This document shows positions 18,630-26,968 of a stretch of DNA of 64,000 nt, one piece after another. Position 1 is the first letter of the stretch. Each line of letters opens with the position of its first letter. The stretch is from Acinetobacter sp. ASP199 (GTDB taxonomy: Bacteria; Pseudomonadota; Gammaproteobacteria; Pseudomonadales; Moraxellaceae): assembly GCF_022700675.1 (NCBI RefSeq), contig NZ_CP062182.1, positions 1,364,001 through 1,428,000 on the forward strand, in the 5' to 3' direction. The notes beneath the pieces were generated by a model, which was not told the DNA's origin, did not search any database, and saw only the letters and a list, made by a program, of their open reading frames with translations. The position numbers were made by a program, and so were the translations under genes.

Positions 18630-18744
18630 GGTCGGAAAGAGCTACACATTTTTTTTGCATTTGTATATTGTTTTAATGCAAAGGCAACCATGAATTGCTT
18701 ATAAGAATAAGAAATTAAAAGAAAAATAAATTGGAGCATTGCTC

Positions 18745-18837
18745 ATGGATATTGTTATTCAACTTAAACACCGTTGGTCCATTTCTGTCATCTGGGGAAT
18801 CACTTCTGCACGGTTTCAACCGGGAGGTGGCGTATGA
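18745..18837 (+). CDS. Possible 30-residue upstream peptide
   Basis: MDIVIQLKHRWSISVIWGIT then SARFQPGGGV. GGAG lies nine bases before the ATG, and the TGA overlaps the next gene's ATG in an ATGA junction, which suggests translational coupling. The Shine-Dalgarno of the next gene (GGGAGGTGG) is inside this frame. It may be a leader peptide or a small protein; evidence is only the start signal and the overlap. Confidence 0.4.
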   Translation: MDIVIQLKHRWSISVIWGITSARFQPGGGV

Positions 18838-19358
18838 ATGAAAGAGGCGTTTACCTGCTGAGTACCGTAGCTCTATTTTTAATCTTAGGGTTGATTGGTT
18901 ATCAGGTTCATCATGAAATACATCGGGAAGAATTGGGGTTGAACCGCACCAGCGGTTTGGTTTTTTATGGGATGAATACCCATACGCCGCTTCTAGACCG
19001 TCAGGCAGAAAGTTTGAATCAGGCTGTACAGCGTCGGGGAGTGGTGCGGAATCAATCTCAGTCTTTGAACCAACAGCGTGCTCAGTTCGTTTCAGATTTT
19101 GCCAGTATGTTATTTGCAATGCAGGATGGACATAAGCCTGAATATTTGCAGCTGAGAATATTTCTAAACAGGCAACAAGCATTATTGGAAAATAAGGCGC
19201 TTAAACAGGAGGAGGCACTTGCCAATATTAATTTGCTACAGACATTCTTGCCTGAGTACCAACATGAGCTGACACGAGCATCGGCAAAATTGAAAACGCG
19301 CTATTCTTATTATGAAACAAACATATTTTCTAATGAGATGAGTTTAAGCACGGTATGA
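18834..19358 (+). CDS. Membrane-anchored protein of unknown function
   Basis: 174 residues from the ATG at 18834, with GGGAGGTGG before it; the frame also runs upstream to 18774 but lacks a start signal there. One transmembrane helix near the N-terminus (VYLLSTVALFLILGLIGYQV) and then a Gln-, Glu- and Leu-rich, mostly helical part facing the periplasm, probably coiled coil. No family recognised. Together with the 30-residue frame upstream it may form a two-gene unit. Confidence 0.65.
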   Translation: MNERGVYLLSTVALFLILGLIGYQVHHEIHREELGLNRTSGLVFYGMNTHTPLLDRQAESLNQAVQRRGVVRNQSQSLNQQRAQFVSDFASMLFAMQDGHKPEYLQLRIFLNRQQALLENKALKQEEALANINLLQTFLPEYQHELTRASAKLKTRYSYYETNIFSNEMSLSTV

Positions 19359-19476
19359 TCTAGAGGTGAACAATATCAGTGTGATGTATTAAAGTGTTTC
19401 TTCAGAATTAAGCTGAGCGATGAAGGTCTGTATGATTGCAGACTTTACAATCTTAGTTACGGGATATAAAAACTAT

Positions 19477-19521
19477 CTCATGCAAGTTAAGTAAACTGTA
19501 TCGTTTTTAAACTTGCATGAG
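19477..19521 (-). terminator. Inverted repeat, likely terminator of the tus operon
   Basis: Perfect 12-base arms CTCATGCAAGTT (19477-19488) and AACTTGCATGAG (19510-19521) with a 21-base loop. On the minus strand it is followed by ATAGTTTTTAT, so it can end the tusDCB-tusE transcript. Confidence 0.6.
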
Positions 19522-19539
19522 TAGTGATTATATATCTGC

Positions 19540-19851
19540 TTAAAGGCAATTCGCCGGTTTAGGAATGCCTGCCAAACGGCTAAGGTGGCGTGCTACCAAG
19601 CCTGTATTAAATTTTTCCTGAAGTACGGCATTGTTGATTTCAGGCCCTATAGTTTTCATCAGGAATTTGATGAGAGGACGTGTCGCTGGAGAATGACCAA
19701 ACTGTTGATAAAACTGACGTACAGCCTGTAAGACTTTAAAATGCCAAGGGGTCAGTTTTAACTCTAAGCTCTCGGCAAGCACCTGTGCGACGTCTTCATT
19801 CCAGATGGTATAGTCAACTAAATGACCATCTTGGTCTAACTCTAAATTCAT
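19540..19851 (-). CDS. tusE: Sulfur relay protein TusE / DsrC family
   Basis: 103 residues. Last sulfur carrier before MnmA in the 2-thiouridine modification of tRNA wobble position 34. The C-terminal arm ends GIPKPANCL with the conserved penultimate Cys102, and the body has the DsrC features DGHLVDYTIWNEDVAQVLAE and FYQQFGHSPATRPLIKFLMK. It closes the operon tusD-tusC-tusB-tusE, 16 bases after tusB. tusA and mnmA are not in the window. Confidence 0.92.
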   Translation of the reverse strand: MNLELDQDGHLVDYTIWNEDVAQVLAESLELKLTPWHFKVLQAVRQFYQQFGHSPATRPLIKFLMKTIGPEINNAVLQEKFNTGLVARHLSRLAGIPKPANCL

Positions 19852-19867
19852 GATAGATCCGTATGTG

Positions 19868-20152
19868 TTACTTCATAGAAATACAGCGACTAAAGCCTAA
19901 GCATAGTTCTGCAAATTCGGCATAGTTAATAATTTTCAAATTTTTTACTTCTGGTTGAGGCAATAAATCAGCCTCATTTTCCAGAATATAAATCTGTTTC
20001 AGCTGCTGAATAAATGGATGCTCAACTGACAAGACTGCATCGCCCATCAGAATTACCTGATCATTTTCGCTATAGAGTTGGGACAGTTGTTCGATAATCT
20101 GTGCTGTAGCCGCATGGCTGGCTTGAAGCATATAAAGAGTTTTATCAGACAT
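19868..20152 (-). CDS. tusB: Sulfur relay protein TusB / DsrH family
   Basis: 94 residues from the ATG at 20152 (MSDKTLYMLQASHAA); an 18-base extension to a TTG is less likely. It belongs to the TusBCD heterohexamer that passes sulfur from TusA to TusE. The DsrH pattern is weak but visible (VILMGDAVLSVEHPFI near residue 33) and the size fits. The call rests mainly on its place between tusC and tusE. Confidence 0.82.
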   Translation of the reverse strand: MSDKTLYMLQASHAATAQIIEQLSQLYSENDQVILMGDAVLSVEHPFIQQLKQIYILENEADLLPQPEVKNLKIINYAEFAELCLGFSRCISMK

Positions 20153-20163
20153 AGTGAGCAACC

Positions 20164-20514
20164 TTACCAATACAATACATGGTCAAAGCCTTGAATAAAG
20201 GCTGGATTCAATTGGATAAATTCAATTTCTTGCTCAGTATTTTGTATAAAAGGCGAATTTTGGTTTTTGCTTTCGACCAGAATTGGGGTCAGATCATAAA
20301 ATTCAAAACTATCGACCATGTTGGAAGCAATTTTGAACGCATGTTTAAGCTGTTCAAATTGCAGATCTGAACGTAATAGGCTTAAAGCTGCACCTTGTAA
20401 TAAGACTTTCACGTCTGAACCAAAGGTTGCAAGTACCATGGTCGCAGAAAGACTTTCATGAACCTGCAAGGAATTCAGATTCGATTGAGTTAATATAACG
20501 AGTACAGATTTCAC
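20164..20514 (-). CDS. tusC: Sulfur relay protein TusC / DsrF family
   Basis: 116 residues, size of TusC. Starts MKSVLVILTQSNLNSLQVHE and has the DsrE/F-like middle ATFGSDVKVLLQGAALSLLR. A structural member of TusBCD; it lacks a clear catalytic Cys, as expected for TusC. It lies 44 bases after tusD and 11 before tusB. Confidence 0.85.
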   Translation of the reverse strand: MKSVLVILTQSNLNSLQVHESLSATMVLATFGSDVKVLLQGAALSLLRSDLQFEQLKHAFKIASNMVDSFEFYDLTPILVESKNQNSPFIQNTEQEIEFIQLNPAFIQGFDHVLYW

Positions 20515-20558
20515 ACAATATACCTTTTAAAAGCAACATATCCCAAAAAATAGACCGA

Positions 20559-20927
20559 TTAGAATTGAAGCAGACGATGTGCAGACTGAACAGCATCAGC
20601 GAGTTCGCCCAATCCGACCAATTCAAACTGATCTGCAAGATTATGCTGTTGAATATTGTGACGTTGAGCATTCTCCTGATCTGTAATACCACGTGCTAAT
20701 GCCGCACTTACACACACAGGCAGACGTATTTGCAAGGACTGCCACTCACGGGTCAGGTGACGCTGGTCATCCGGTACCCATTGCAGAGCATTGGCAACCG
20801 ACACACCGTCCTGGTAAAAGAAAACCCGAAAGTCTTCCTGCTTTTGCTGAAATGCTTTGGCAATTCCCAAGGCATGCCAAGCATGTATCGACGTCGGGGC
20901 GGAGGTAATAAGAATTAAGGTGCTCAT
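20559..20927 (-). CDS. tusD: Sulfurtransferase TusD / DsrE family
   Basis: 122 residues from the ATG at 20927. It accepts persulfide sulfur from TusA on Cys72, visible in RLPVCVSAALARG. The start MSTLILITSAPTS and the middle FRVFFYQDGVSVANALQ are typical. First gene of the tus operon. Its upstream region runs straight into the prophage attL at 20993; before integration the next gene would have been the divergent galE-like gene now at 55970. Confidence 0.92.
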   Translation of the reverse strand: MSTLILITSAPTSIHAWHALGIAKAFQQKQEDFRVFFYQDGVSVANALQWVPDDQRHLTREWQSLQIRLPVCVSAALARGITDQENAQRHNIQQHNLADQFELVGLGELADAVQSAHRLLQF

Positions 20928-20992
20928 GAAATTCACTACAGGCTTGATCAACCTAAGCAGTTGATCTGGGCTACATAATAAAAAGGTAGTAT

Positions 20993-21005
20993 ACAATGAT
21001 TTTAG
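20993..21005 (+). repeat. attL core
   Basis: ACAATGATTTTAG, identical to 55967-55979. It is 200 bases upstream of the integrase, the usual place of attL. The galE-like gene's original leader (AAAAGGTAGTATACA) remains directly to its left. Confidence 0.78.
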
Positions 21006-21118
21006 ATGATCTTTTCTAAAAATAAGACAAAAATTAAAAGTAAAAATAAAATTAAACTAATAAAAACAATAATTTAAAACCATGTATCAATCAAATACCA
21101 TCACTAAACCTCTGACAT

Positions 21119-21206
21119 ATCTGCACAAAATGCTATCTATTTCCTTTTATTTTTTAACTTTATCGCTAGAATAAAAAGTAATCTGCACCAAATCTGCACC
21201 AACAAT
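21119..21206. promoter_or_regulatory. Integrase arm-type repeats, left end (putative)
   Basis: Three related copies: ATCTGCACAAAA at 21119, ATCTGCACCAAA at 21181 and ATCTGCACCAAC at 21192. Similar copies lie near attR (55908-55932). Their clustering between the att core and int fits arm-type binding sites. Confidence 0.55.
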
Positions 21207-22226
21207 ATGAAAATACCAAAGCCCATCCAGCGGGGTTCCAGCTGGCGGATCATTGTAACTTTTGACAAGAAACGATACTCAGCTACACGCGACACAGAAA
21301 AAGAATGTGAGCAATGGGCCTATAACAAATTGCTTGAGCTTCGCTCCGGTAAAAAAGCAATCGAACAAGGTGAGAAGCCTGCTTATCCATTTAGGGATCT
21401 ATGCGCCAAATACTATCAAGAGCATGGTCGGCACATGCGATCTGCACGGACTATTAATTTCAAAATAAAAAACCTTGATCGAATTGCACCAAATTTAGTA
21501 GACAAGTCTATTTATGACTTTAAGCCTGCCGATATTGCAGAATGGCGAAATAGCCGTAAGAAAGAAGTAAAAGTGGCAACACTCAGGAATGAGCATGCGA
21601 TTTATTCAGCCGTGTTCACCTATGCTATGAAAGAGCTATTTCTGATTGATTCCAATGTGTGGCATTCAGTCACGATGCCAGGCAAAGAAAAATCAAGAAG
21701 TCAGCGTATCACTGAGGAAGATCAGGCGTTAATGCTCAAGGCATTAAGCTGGGATGGAACCACGACACCCGAAACATCACGCCATTATGTAGCCTGGTCA
21801 TTCCTGTTTGCTTTGGAAACTGCAATGCGTCAGGGTGAAATCCTTGCAATGAAAAGACAGGATATTAAAGAAGGCTTTGTACATTTACCGATGACTAAAA
21901 ATGGTGAATCCCGAAACGTTCCATTATCTAAAGAAGCCAAGCGGCTTTTATCATTACTGCCTAAAACCAATAATCAACTTTTGCCAATTGATAAAGATCA
22001 ATGTTGCGCCACATGGGTAAGAGCTAAGAAAAGAGCAGGGCTGCCGCATATCAACTTCCATGACTCGCGGCATGAAGCTATTACAAGAATGGTGAAAGTG
22101 AGGAAATTACCGGTAGAAGTGTTGGCCAAGATTACAGGCCACAAGACGATTTCGATGCTGGTGAATACTTATTACAATCCAGACGCTCAAGATCTGGTGG
22201 AAATGTTCAACGACAGTGAGAGCTAA
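21207..22226 (+). CDS. int: Prophage tyrosine integrase
   Basis: 339 residues. Catalyses site-specific integration and, with a helper, excision. N-terminal arm-binding part, a SAM-like core-binding domain (about 62-160), then the catalytic domain with Arg208 (TAMRQGEILA), Lys231, His285-x-x-Arg288 (FHDSRHE), His312 (TGHKTIS) and the nucleophile Tyr322 or Tyr323 (NTYYNP). It reads inward from attL. Its stop overlaps the convergent gene at 22223 by four bases. Confidence 0.95.
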   Translation: MKIPKPIQRGSSWRIIVTFDKKRYSATRDTEKECEQWAYNKLLELRSGKKAIEQGEKPAYPFRDLCAKYYQEHGRHMRSARTINFKIKNLDRIAPNLVDKSIYDFKPADIAEWRNSRKKEVKVATLRNEHAIYSAVFTYAMKELFLIDSNVWHSVTMPGKEKSRSQRITEEDQALMLKALSWDGTTTPETSRHYVAWSFLFALETAMRQGEILAMKRQDIKEGFVHLPMTKNGESRNVPLSKEAKRLLSLLPKTNNQLLPIDKDQCCATWVRAKKRAGLPHINFHDSRHEAITRMVKVRKLPVEVLAKITGHKTISMLVNTYYNPDAQDLVEMFNDSES

Positions 22227-22501
22227 TTCGCTCTCGGTCTGCCTTTTTTAACTTTCACGGTCAGCAAGTCATGTGCAAGGCGTGGATTGTATAGTGCCTT
22301 GCCTTGTGTACCTTGATTAATCGGGGCTAACTTTTCCCGAATCGTGGTCACTGACAAATTGTATTTTTGAGCCAGGTGAGAAGCTGAAACCAATTCGACT
22401 TCAACTTCCTTTAACTCCTTCACCGTTGCACCGCCAATAGTCTGACCCAACATGATTTGAGGCGGTCTTTCGGCTTCAACAGTGATGGTGTAACGAGCCA
22501 T
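22223..22501 (-). CDS. Small phage protein, possible DNA-binding (excisionase-like)
   Basis: 92 residues. A helix-turn-helix-like stretch (SASHLAQKYNLSVTTIREKL, about 41-60) and a basic tail ending KKGRPRAN suggest DNA binding. It is the last gene of the leftward early operon, next to int, where excisionase genes often lie, but the sequence match is only general. Confidence 0.55.
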   Translation of the reverse strand: MARYTITVEAERPPQIMLGQTIGGATVKELKEVEVELVSASHLAQKYNLSVTTIREKLAPINQGTQGKALYNPRLAHDLLTVKVKKGRPRAN

Positions 22502-22861
22502 TCAAGATACCTCCTTTAAGCTTTTTACTACCGTTTCAGGTAACCCAAACACATCTTTAAAAGCCTTATCAAATTCACCGCTTGCAATGAATTGATCAAT
22601 GCAGTTTTTCGGCTGCTGATGCTTTTCAATAAAAGTGGAAAGTACGTGATAGATCCGGTCAACATTTTTCTCATCAATGCCGATACGTACCTGGTCAGCA
22701 ATATTCTTAACTGAGAAGCCAATATCTATACCTGAGCTTTCCACCATACTAATGAACATGGCGAACTGCTTTTCACTCATGAACAGCTGAAGAGGCTTAT
22801 CTTTATAAAGGTGATCAATCATGAGATTGGCCAGAGCAATTTTTTGTTGAATTTCAGTCAT
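22502..22861 (-). CDS. Phage early protein, unknown function
   Basis: 119 residues, acidic and helical (MTEIQQKIALANLMIDHLYK), no recognised motif. It abuts the 22501 gene and overlaps the next one upstream by eight bases, so it is part of the tightly packed leftward operon. Confidence 0.6.
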   Translation of the reverse strand: MTEIQQKIALANLMIDHLYKDKPLQLFMSEKQFAMFISMVESSGIDIGFSVKNIADQVRIGIDEKNVDRIYHVLSTFIEKHQQPKNCIDQFIASGEFDKAFKDVFGLPETVVKSLKEVS

Positions 22862-23210
22862 TGGCTGGATCCTGAGCTTCGATCAATTCATTGATGTATG
22901 CAGCAAGCTCATTTGCATCAACCGCGTAAACTTCATTTTCATTATCGGCATCCATGGTTAAAAATGATGCTTGCGCGATTTTGGATTGAATATCCTCAAG
23001 GGCTAAAACAACCGGTGTGTGCATGTCCGGCACCGCTTGGGCTTGAGCCTTCTCCCACATTAGCCACATTTGGCGTGTTTGCTCTTTAAACCAAAGCACC
23101 GCATCACCATCCACCACATGCTCAAACAGTTGCTCATCAGAAAGTGTTTGAGAAAGAATGTCATAGACATATGTTTTCTTAAATTCTTCAATAAAATTTT
23201 GAATATCCAT
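22854..23210 (-). CDS. Phage early protein, unknown function
   Basis: 118 residues from the ATG at 23210, which has GAGGTG seven bases upstream. Acidic and helical, rich in Ala, Glu and Asp near the end. No motif recognised. Packed in the leftward operon. Confidence 0.6.
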   Translation of the reverse strand: MDIQNFIEEFKKTYVYDILSQTLSDEQLFEHVVDGDAVLWFKEQTRQMWLMWEKAQAQAVPDMHTPVVLALEDIQSKIAQASFLTMDADNENEVYAVDANELAAYINELIEAQDPAND

Positions 23211-23218
23211 CCCACACC

Positions 23219-23503
23219 TCAACTTTTCTTTATTTTCATCGCTTTCAGGTTTTCAGTTACTTCGTCTACCATCTCATGAAGCAGTTTGGCCATATCATCA
23301 AGCTGGTGATCTGCAACCTGATTCAGCAAACCTGCAATCCCATTACCAGCAACCAGAAAAGCAAAATCTAAGGCTTGAGCTGGATCATTTTTTTGCATTT
23401 TGTCATGCACTTGACCAATGAAGATTTTGAAAATCTGGTTTGCTATATCTTCTGTAGTGCCTTGCAGGACATTGGTTACGTCAATTTTTTGAGCTTTCAT
23501 CAC
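23219..23503 (-). CDS. Phage early protein, unknown function
   Basis: 94 residues, helical, with the Gly-rich turn LVAGNGIAGLLNQV and a Lys-rich end. Its start overlaps the upstream gene by four bases (ATGA type). No family recognised. Confidence 0.6.
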   Translation of the reverse strand: MMKAQKIDVTNVLQGTTEDIANQIFKIFIGQVHDKMQKNDPAQALDFAFLVAGNGIAGLLNQVADHQLDDMAKLLHEMVDEVTENLKAMKIKKS

Positions 23504-23724
23504 GCCAATTCCTCTAAAAATTCTTTACCATGTTCCAGATACTGATTCAGGAACGCTTTAAATACTTGCTGACAGGGCTTGTTCATTTGCAAGCCGATAA
23601 TCTCAACTTGTTTGTGTTTCGGCTTCCAGGCGGTCATGTGGTCGCCACGATTCACACCACGATAGCCATTTTTAACCAACCAGTTTTTAAATGGTGTACG
23701 AAGTGTAAAAGGGATATTTTTCAT
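23500..23724 (-). CDS. Phage early protein, unknown function
   Basis: 74 residues, basic N-terminal half (LRTPFKNWLVKNGYRGVNRG) and an acidic end. No family recognised. It lies between a 28-residue membrane protein and the 23503 gene in the leftward operon. Confidence 0.58.
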   Translation of the reverse strand: MKNIPFTLRTPFKNWLVKNGYRGVNRGDHMTAWKPKHKQVEIIGLQMNKPCQQVFKAFLNQYLEHGKEFLEELA

Positions 23725-23811
23725 TTAACCACCAGTCACCAGAGCTACTATTACTAGGATGCCAATCACGCCTAGCACCGTTAATCCAATAAGTAATTCT
23801 TTCAATCCCAT
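23725..23811 (-). CDS. 28-residue single-span membrane protein
   Basis: MGLKELLIGLTVLGVIGILV then IVALVTGG: one transmembrane helix with almost no loops. AAGGATGAT precedes the ATG and the TAA abuts the ATG of the next gene (TAAATG), a coupled junction. Small phage membrane proteins of this kind sometimes act on host membrane functions; nothing more can be said. Confidence 0.55.
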   Translation of the reverse strand: MGLKELLIGLTVLGVIGILVIVALVTGG

Positions 23812-23857
23812 ATCATCATCCTTATGGACCACACCCGAAGGTGTGGCTATATCCTGT

Positions 23858-25465
23858 TTAGTTGCCTGGGAACATATCCATCTGATCTTCGATCAATTTC
23901 TTTTTTTGCTGGTAGGCTTGCAGCAATTCCTGTTGATGCTCACTGGTCAAGTTCGGCTTCGCTGCATTCATTTGCTGGGCAACTTGTCGAAGATCTTCAC
24001 CGTTCTTGGCATCAGAGATCAGTAGGATAAGACCGCTTTTAACTGACCCACTTTTGAGAGGATCTACAGTTGGGGTTTGTTGTTGTTCAAACTTGGCACG
24101 TACTTGCTCGATGTTGGCTTGTAGGTACTGGAAGTCTGCCTGAGTCAAAGCATTGTCATTTTCGATCTGTTCTTCGATATCCAGAACATCGGCCAGTGAT
24201 TTCGCCGTATTTAAGGCTTTGGCATATTCCTTTTTCATTTCCGCAGAGCTTGGCTGTTTCTTTTGCTGTACCAGTGCTTCAGCTTCTTGTTGAAGGCGCT
24301 TCAATTCATCAACACTCAGGTTGTTATCAGTCGACTCATTTGATGACTCAGTTTCTGAAGCCAAATATTCTTGAGCTCGTTCATTGATCTTTCTCATAAG
24401 ATCTTCTTGCTGGTCGATATTCAGACCATCTTCATTGATGACTTGAATGCGTAAATCAGCAAATTCCGACTCTTTGGTGCACGTTTTTAAGTTCTCAGTA
24501 AATTTTTCAATAAGCTTCGCGTCTTTTGATTTAGTCGTACGCTTTGGCTTGTCTTCCGCTGGTACTTCTTCGACTACCTTAGGCTGGAACTTTTGCGCCT
24601 GAGCATTCACCAGCTTTGTAAGTTCTTTACGTGCCGAGTCATCTGCAATATCGAATACTTTTTCTTCTAAAGCATTCAGTTCGGCAGGTGATTTAACGGC
24701 AAGGATTTCACGCTTTAACTGTGCTGTATCAGCCTTTACTACCAGCTCCTGATCCGGTGTAACGTCAATGATCTGGTCTTGTTCTTCTTCTGCAGATTTC
24801 AAGCCCATCAATAACTCTGGTGCATAGACACGACCAAAGAATGAAGCAGAACGATAGCGCAGCATCTGTTCAGGCATGGTTTGCCATTTAGATCCGTTCT
24901 TCTGATACCAGCCTTCCTTCACGGCCATTTCGATTGTGATCTTGGATGAGTTCAGACGTTCACCTGTTTCACGCTCAATCGCCCAGGCTGTGCATGCAAA
25001 GTTTTGAATTTTAATCTTCTTGGTCACTGTCTGTTTTTGGCGGTTAGACCAGACAGTTTCCTGATACTCGACTTCTTTTTCGCCTAGATCTTCCAGATCA
25101 AAACGCAGGGCAGAGAAGCGACCACAGCTATTGATTGATGCCATGATGAACTGTGATGACCAAGATGGACGACCTTCGATCAGGTAAAGGTTTTGCATGA
25201 TCATTAACGGATCTGCACCCATACGGTTCGCCATGTTCAATGCAATGATGCAGTTAGATAGACCATTCGGGTTTTCTTCATCGCGGTACATCCATTGACC
25301 GCTTTGATCTTTACCAGCTTTAACCTTGATCACAGAGCGATACTGTTCCGGTACCAGGGTAGAACTAGACAGCATTTTGGCCACACGTTGTGACAGTTCA
25401 AAAGCTTCAAGATTTAAAAGGCCAACAGAGTTTGATTGTGGAGCAGTAGAGATTTGAGCATTCAT
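23858..25465 (-). CDS. recT: RecT-family single-strand annealing protein with long C-terminal extension
   Basis: 535 residues. The first 240 or so match the RecT/Bet-like annealing protein pattern (NGLSNCIIALNMANRMGADP, YLIEGRPSWSSQFIMASINS, EQMLRYRSASFFGRVYAPEL). It would anneal complementary strands after exonuclease resection during phage recombination. The remaining 290 residues are charged, helical repeats rich in Glu, Gln and Lys (coiled-coil-like), far beyond the usual RecT length of about 270. The partner exonuclease gene is 23 bases upstream. Confidence 0.82.
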   Translation of the reverse strand: MNAQISTAPQSNSVGLLNLEAFELSQRVAKMLSSSTLVPEQYRSVIKVKAGKDQSGQWMYRDEENPNGLSNCIIALNMANRMGADPLMIMQNLYLIEGRPSWSSQFIMASINSCGRFSALRFDLEDLGEKEVEYQETVWSNRQKQTVTKKIKIQNFACTAWAIERETGERLNSSKITIEMAVKEGWYQKNGSKWQTMPEQMLRYRSASFFGRVYAPELLMGLKSAEEEQDQIIDVTPDQELVVKADTAQLKREILAVKSPAELNALEEKVFDIADDSARKELTKLVNAQAQKFQPKVVEEVPAEDKPKRTTKSKDAKLIEKFTENLKTCTKESEFADLRIQVINEDGLNIDQQEDLMRKINERAQEYLASETESSNESTDNNLSVDELKRLQQEAEALVQQKKQPSSAEMKKEYAKALNTAKSLADVLDIEEQIENDNALTQADFQYLQANIEQVRAKFEQQQTPTVDPLKSGSVKSGLILLISDAKNGEDLRQVAQQMNAAKPNLTSEHQQELLQAYQQKKKLIEDQMDMFPGN

Positions 25466-25488
25466 GATAAAAATTCCTATAAATTAAA

Positions 25489-26367
25489 TTAGTTAAAATC
25501 GTTTTCTAAAGCTTGTTTGGTCATATAAGACGGTAAATAAATTTCTTCCATTTCGGTTGGGTAGCCGTCCCATTCATCAATGAGTAGCGACTCAGCCAGT
25601 CGGGCTTTGGACTTGTTGTATCGAGTTTCACCTACACTTAAAAACAGGTCAGATGCCTTGTACTGTTTGACGTTGAAAGGCAATGCGCTTTCAGCCACAA
25701 GGAAAACAAACGGTGGTTTTTCATCAGTGCTGTAGTACTCTTGGAAGCCTTCGCGGTACATAGCAGCCGACAGGTCATAACCAAAGTCACCGCATTTTTT
25801 AGAGAAGGCATTCGGACGTGCATCGGTTGTAGTTTTAAGGTCAAGGATCAGACCGAACGGAAATGCCTTACATGGGGCAATGTGCCAGTCAGGACGGATA
25901 CGCAGCTGCAAGTCATAGGTTGGATCGGTGAAGAAAAAGCTTGCTTCAGGCATGCCGTAGTTATTTTGCATGTCTGCATAGCTGCTTAACGTACGAAGGT
26001 TGGTAGCCATGCGAGCTGCATTCTCCACATCTTCTTCAGTGACAGCCAATTTCCCAGCGTTTGCCAGCTCCCATGCTTCCGCTTCTGCTTTTCCGTCTTT
26101 GGTACGGCGATTGAATTTAGGCGCAATCACGAATTCATTTTCAAATTGCTCAGGCTCTAAGAACATGGTGTGAACCAATGTGCCGAAGTTCATAGCGGTT
26201 GAAGCTTCTTTCTTTGCTTCTTTGCTAATACTGTTCACATAGAAGTGAGCACCAGAACGCAGCATGTCTTTTAACTGGCTTGAGCTGAATTCAGGGCGTG
26301 CGTGATATTCATCGTTGCTCATTTTCTCAATGAGCTGTGCCGTTGGTAGTTCGATATAAGCATTCAT
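25489..26367 (-). CDS. RecE-like PD-(D/E)xK exonuclease
   Basis: 292 residues. Resembles the C-terminal nuclease domain of RecE: SSSQLKDMLRSGAHFYVN and MNFGTLVHTMFLEPEQF near the start, then PEASFFF, RIRPDWHIAP and ILDLKTTTDARP with the catalytic Asp, acidic residue and Lys in order. It would resect double-stranded ends to give 3' tails for the RecT-like protein encoded just downstream. Confidence 0.87.
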   Translation of the reverse strand: MNAYIELPTAQLIEKMSNDEYHARPEFSSSQLKDMLRSGAHFYVNSISKEAKKEASTAMNFGTLVHTMFLEPEQFENEFVIAPKFNRRTKDGKAEAEAWELANAGKLAVTEEDVENAARMATNLRTLSSYADMQNNYGMPEASFFFTDPTYDLQLRIRPDWHIAPCKAFPFGLILDLKTTTDARPNAFSKKCGDFGYDLSAAMYREGFQEYYSTDEKPPFVFLVAESALPFNVKQYKASDLFLSVGETRYNKSKARLAESLLIDEWDGYPTEMEEIYLPSYMTKQALENDFN

Positions 26368-26371
26368 GAAG

Positions 26372-26659
26372 TTACCCCGCAGTAATCCGGCCAGTTCTTA
26401 AAATAAAGATCAGATGACCAGTTGTTAAAAAATGAAGATTACTTACATCAAGCCCATGCTGTTCTTTAATAGCTTTTATGAGTTCCTGCTTGGTGCTATA
26501 CACACTGTCTACAGAGCCGCTTTCACGCTCAGCAATCATTGCGTCAGCATGTTTATATGAAGCAGATGCAAGCACTTCACTTTCAACCATCCAGTTTTGT
26601 GGATTGGATAAAAGCCCCTGCAATGCTGCACTGGCGAATTGATCGCGTAGATCTATCAT
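26372..26659 (-). CDS. Phage early protein, unknown function
   Basis: 95 residues. The start MIDLRDQFASAALQGLLSNP with ASASYKHADAMIAERE is a sequence type seen in many short phage proteins of unknown role. It lies four bases upstream of the RecE-like gene. Confidence 0.6.
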   Translation of the reverse strand: MIDLRDQFASAALQGLLSNPQNWMVESEVLASASYKHADAMIAERESGSVDSVYSTKQELIKAIKEQHGLDVSNLHFLTTGHLIFILRTGRITAG

Positions 26660-26898
26660 TTAGCACCCCCAACAGACGTGCTAATGGCTTCCACCTGACG
26701 CTCAGATTCTTTGTCTGCCTGATGCACAAACATCAATGCAAGACCACCAAGAATGGTAACGATGAGTGCGATAGAAGCCATGTTGCTTGCAATGTTCGTC
26801 AGCTTGTTGGTTTTAACTGGATGCTGGTACAAACGCTCAGACGTTTGGCTTGATTGGCCGAACTCTGGCAGGTTGCTTTGAATAGGATTTTGTTTCAT
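26656..26898 (-). CDS. Small phage membrane protein
   Basis: 80 residues from the ATG at 26898. One hydrophobic segment (NMASIALIVTILGGLALMFV) with polar ends. First gene of the leftward early operon, directly downstream of the left operators. Its stop overlaps the next start by four bases. Function unknown. Confidence 0.6.
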   Translation of the reverse strand: MKQNPIQSNLPEFGQSSQTSERLYQHPVKTNKLTNIASNMASIALIVTILGGLALMFVHQADKESERQVEAISTSVGGAK

Positions 26899-26917
26899 AC
26901 TTATCTCGCATATTTGC

Positions 26918-26953
26918 AAGCCCGCTAGATTTCCAGTCCCTGCGGGCTTTTTA
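26918..26953 (+). terminator. Hairpin in the leader of the leftward operon
   Basis: AAGCCCGC / GCGGGCTT with a 16-base loop; a good T-tail exists only for the plus strand. It may stop plus-strand read-through or act in antitermination control. Confidence 0.5.
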
Positions 26954-26968
26954 TTGGGTACGAGATAA

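Noticed and set aside
18774..18833. Longer N-terminus of the 18834 membrane protein
   Set aside because: No ribosome site before it, while GGGAGGTGG stands before the ATG at 18834 and the membrane helix follows directly.
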